From Deinococcus multiflagellatus (GTDB lineage: Bacteria > Deinococcota > Deinococci > Deinococcales > Deinococcaceae), in NCBI RefSeq assembly GCF_020166415.1, contig NZ_JAIQXV010000037.1:1-18799 (forward strand): DNA of 18,799 nucleotides, in the 5' to 3' direction. The position numbers and the translations under genes are program-made. The notes beneath the pieces are model-generated. The model was not told where the DNA came from and did no database searches. It saw only the letters and a list, made by a program, of their open reading frames with translations. Shown here one piece after another: positions 16,827 to 18,799 of the stretch (the stretch's first letter is position 1; each line of letters begins with the position of its first letter).

Positions 16827-17009
16827 GCGCCCGTCCCAAGCCCCCAGGTCCTGGGGTGCCCGGTGGGCGGCCAGGGCAGCTCATCTGGCCTTGAGGGGGC
16901 CTTGACCCCTGGCGGGGGCCATCATCCAGTCAGGGCCGCGCCGCATAAAGCTGATCAGGCCGGACCTCACCGAGGCCCCCGGCGCTTAACCAACCCTGAG
17001 GAGGTTGTT

Positions 17010-17261
17010 ATGCCCAATCTTGGACCCGCTGAACTGATCGTGATTCTTCTGGTGGCGCTGGTGGTGTTTGGCCCGCGCAAGTTGCCCGAACTGGGCAAGA
17101 GCCTGGGCCACGGCCTGCGCGAATTCCGCCGCAGCACCCAGGGCCTGAAAGACGACCTGGCTATGGGTGCCCCAGCCACCGCGCCCATACCCACAGCGGC
17201 GCCGGCCGCCGTGCCCGTGGCGGCCCGCGAGATGGCTGTGGCGGAAGAGCCCAGAGGATAA
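17010..17261 (+). CDS. tatA: Sec-independent translocase subunit TatA/E
   Basis: 83 aa, within the normal size. A single N-terminal transmembrane helix (about 6-21, GPAELIVILLVALVVF) is followed by the FGPRKLPELGKSLG hinge and amphipathic helix (about 22-42), then a polar Ala/Pro-rich tail. TatA oligomers form the pore that exports folded twin-arginine proteins together with TatC, which is not in this window. GAGGAGG (16998-17004) lies 5 nt before ATG 17010, a strong ribosome-binding site. The divergent pseudouridine synthase starts about 200 bp upstream. The ferritin-like lipoprotein nearby is a likely Tat substrate. Confidence 0.93.
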   Translation: MPNLGPAELIVILLVALVVFGPRKLPELGKSLGHGLREFRRSTQGLKDDLAMGAPATAPIPTAAPAAVPVAAREMAVAEEPRG

Positions 17262-17331
17262 AGCCCAGTTCATGAGCGCTCTGTAATGCTTGGGCTGTGT
17301 GCTGGCGCACTGCGCAGCGGGGTGGACCTGT

Positions 17332-17337
17332 TACTCT
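17332..17337 (+). promoter_or_regulatory. -10-like TACTCT before the sigma factor gene
   Basis: TACTCT ends 12 nt before ATG 17350, predicting only about 6 nt of 5' leader. No Shine-Dalgarno and no clear -35 are present. If the sigma factor is autoregulated, its own promoter could use different boxes. Confidence 0.3.
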
Positions 17338-17349
17338 GACCGGGCTCTC

Positions 17350-17889
17350 ATGACGCCCCTTTCCTCCGATCTGCCTGACGAGGCGCTTATCCACGCCATG
17401 GCCGGGCGGCAGGAAGAGGCGCTTCAGGAACTGCACCGCCGCTATGCCCGGCTGCTGTACGCCCTGGGCCGCCGCATGCTTCAGCAGCACGAGGATGTCG
17501 AAAGTTGCGTGCAAGACGCTTTTTTCAATGCGTGGCGACACGCGGGGCGCTTTGATCCGGCGCGGGCCAGTGCCAAGACGTGGCTGGTGAGCATTGCCCA
17601 CCACCGCTTCTTGCAGGAACTGCGCGACCGCCCCGACACGCCGCTGGAACTGGAGGACTGGGACGCCCCCACGCGCAGCCCGGACCCCACCGACCGTCTG
17701 ATGGCCGAGCAGGCTGTGGACGGTCTGGAGCCGCATCACCGCGAACTGGTGGAACTGGCGTACTACCGGGGGTTTACGCACAGCGAGCTGGCCATCCTGA
17801 CGGGTTTGCCTGTGGGTACAGTAAAATCCCGGCTGCGCTCCGCGCTGGACCGCATGCGCGTCGCCCTGACGCGGGCCTCTGGTTCTTAA
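17350..17889 (+). CDS. ECF (extracytoplasmic function) RNA polymerase sigma factor
   Basis: 179 aa with only regions 2 and 4, as in group IV sigma factors. Region 2 (about 22-95) has HRRYARLLYALGRRML, the DVESCVQDAFFNAWR core-binding/-10 segment, FDPARASAKTWL and IAHHRFLQELR. Region 4 (about 120-175) has LEPHHRELVELAYYRGFTHSELA, then LPVGTVKSRLRSALDRMR as the -35 recognition helix. It resembles the SigK/RpoE-like groups paired with RskA anti-sigma factors, and the next gene is exactly such a partner. ATG 17350 is preferred; a TTG at 17290 extends the frame but adds non-homologous sequence. Stress-response control is the usual role; Deinococcus ECF factors have been tied to heat and envelope stress, which is context, not proof. 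Confidence 0.9.
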   Translation: MTPLSSDLPDEALIHAMAGRQEEALQELHRRYARLLYALGRRMLQQHEDVESCVQDAFFNAWRHAGRFDPARASAKTWLVSIAHHRFLQELRDRPDTPLELEDWDAPTRSPDPTDRLMAEQAVDGLEPHHRELVELAYYRGFTHSELAILTGLPVGTVKSRLRSALDRMRVALTRASGS

Positions 17890-17937
17890 GCGCCCCACTC
17901 CATCCAAGAGAGTCCATACAAAGACAGGTGAACTGCT

Positions 17938-18642
17938 GTGAACGTCAACCGTGAAGATCTGGTCAGTCTGGCGCTGGGGCTGCTCAGTGCCGAGGAGGAA
18001 GCGCGCCTGCGCGCCGCCCTCGACGCTGATCCGGCCCTGCGGGCGGCGTACCGTGAGGACCTGGACACCCTACACCGCCTCCCCGACACCCTGCCCCCCG
18101 CCGAGGTGCCTGAGGGCGCCCTGGACCGCCTGATGGCCCGCGTTCGAGCGGAAGGGGAACAGGGGGGACCTGCTCCGCTGCCGCTTCAAGGGGAGGCTGA
18201 CCCTGTGCCGGCCCAGGTGCCGCCCACCGCGCCCCGTCGTCGCCCCCTGGGGCCGGTGCTGGGAGGACTGGCGCTGGCGGCGGCTCTGGCAGCGGGCGTG
18301 CTCCTCCTGCGCCCCGCGCCGCCGGCCGATCTGCTGAGCGAATTCCGCGCGGTGCCTGGTGCAGTCGTGACCACCCTGGCCCGAGAAGGTGCCCCCGCCG
18401 GCCAGCTCGTGCGCCTGCCTGATGGCCGCGCCTATGCCCGACTGAACAGTGCGCCGCCGGAAGGCCGGGTGTATCAGCTGTGGCGCCTGGAGAATGGCCA
18501 GCCGGTCTCGGCGGGCGTGTTCAGCGGCCAGGACATTCAGTGGCAGGGCGCGGCGGCCGGGCAGACAGTGGCGATCAGCGTGGAGCCCCCGGGCGGCAGC
18601 CCCCAGCCCACCACCACGCCCCTGCTGGTTCAGCAGCTGTAA
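17938..18642 (+). CDS. RskA-type membrane anti-sigma factor
   Basis: 234 aa. The N-terminal cytosolic part (about 1-80) has the helical anti-sigma pattern LVSLALGLLSAEEEARLRAALDAD, but no HxxxCxxC zinc site. One transmembrane helix lies at about 101-125 (GPVLGGLALAAALAAGVLLL). The extracytoplasmic C-terminal domain follows, with YQLWRLENGQPVSAGVF and a GGSPQPTTTPLL ending typical of the RskA domain. It should hold the upstream ECF sigma factor at the membrane until regulated proteolysis releases it. It starts at GTG 17938 with AGGTG 7 nt before, 48 nt after the sigma stop, so the two genes form one operon, ended by the terminator at 18660. Confidence 0.88.
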   Translation: MNVNREDLVSLALGLLSAEEEARLRAALDADPALRAAYREDLDTLHRLPDTLPPAEVPEGALDRLMARVRAEGEQGGPAPLPLQGEADPVPAQVPPTAPRRRPLGPVLGGLALAAALAAGVLLLRPAPPADLLSEFRAVPGAVVTTLAREGAPAGQLVRLPDGRAYARLNSAPPEGRVYQLWRLENGQPVSAGVFSGQDIQWQGAAAGQTVAISVEPPGGSPQPTTTPLLVQQL

Positions 18643-18659
18643 AACGATTTCCGGAAGAA

Positions 18660-18685
18660 GGCCGTCACGCAGACGGTCTTTTCTT
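18660..18685 (+). terminator. terminator after the sigma/anti-sigma operon
   Basis: GGCCGTC (18660-18666) pairs with GACGGTC (18672-18678), 7 bp with one G-U, loop ACGCA, followed by TTTTCTT. It begins 17 nt after the anti-sigma stop codon. Confidence 0.75.
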
Positions 18686-18691
18686 GATCAG

Positions 18692-18777
18692 TAGCCCTCG
18701 TAGGGCAGTGGAACAGGGCTAAAACGGATATGAATTGCTGGGCGCTGGGTAACCATCCCGTTCAGTGCTGGATGGTT
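18692..18777. repeat. clustered inverted repeats at the right edge
   Basis: TAGCCCT (18692-18698) pairs with AGGGCTA (18715-18721), with GCCCT/AGGGC nested at 18694-18706. AACCATCC (18751-18758) pairs perfectly with GGATGGTT (18770-18777). No gene is seen in the final 150 bp. This may be the beginning of a dispersed repeat that continues past the window. Confidence 0.35.
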
Positions 18778-18799
18778 CGGACAAAGACAGCCGCCTATA

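Overview
The window is high-GC (visibly about 65-70%) bacterial chromosome. Its protein sequences and habits point to Deinococcus or a close relative. The LysJ-type aminotransferase belongs to the Deinococcus-Thermus LysW pathway, the helicase carries a C-terminal domain resembling Thermus Hera, several genes start almost at their predicted transcript 5' end just after a TANNNT box, and the intergenic spaces hold hairpin-rich repeats. This assignment comes from recalled family features, not from a search.

Layout, left to right. 1-264: a terminator-like stem with a T-run, a second hairpin and the leader of an aminotransferase gene. 265-1512: lysJ, followed by a strong hairpin. 1513-1959: non-coding, with a 109-bp TA-flanked inverted-repeat element. 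1960-3657: exported VanW-family protein, then a textbook terminator and an array of GTCGAG/CTCGAC repeats. 3940-7586: the branched-chain amino acid block. It has a promoter, a 17-aa Ile/Val/Leu-rich leader peptide, an attenuator, ilvB, ilvN (ATGA overlap), an inverted-repeat spacer and ilvC. 7652-9379: a SWIM zinc-finger protein. 9441-11129: a second attenuator with a 14-aa Leu-rich leader peptide, then leuA. 11198-11847: a small ABM-fold protein and a small tyrosine-phosphatase-like protein packed behind leuA. 11892-12260: a small four-helix membrane protein that converges on the next gene.

12366-16813 is on the minus strand: a Hera-like DEAD-box helicase with an RGG tail and a roughly 117-nt leader, a Tat-targeted ferritin-like lipoprotein, and an RluD-type pseudouridine synthase. 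From 17010 the plus strand resumes with tatA, an ECF sigma factor and its RskA-type membrane anti-sigma factor, ending in a terminator and more hairpins at the right edge.

The genes connect as follows. IlvB, IlvN and IlvC make the valine, isoleucine and leucine precursors, and LeuA takes the valine precursor toward leucine. Both blocks appear to be controlled by ribosome-mediated attenuation, with leader peptides rich in the end-product amino acids. In both leaders a nearly leaderless start sits 6 nt after the -10 hexamer, and a GC-rich segment of the leader ORF can pair with the left arm of the terminator. This pair of attenuators is the most notable regulatory system I see. I found no CRISPR array, tRNA, rRNA, transposase gene or phage gene.
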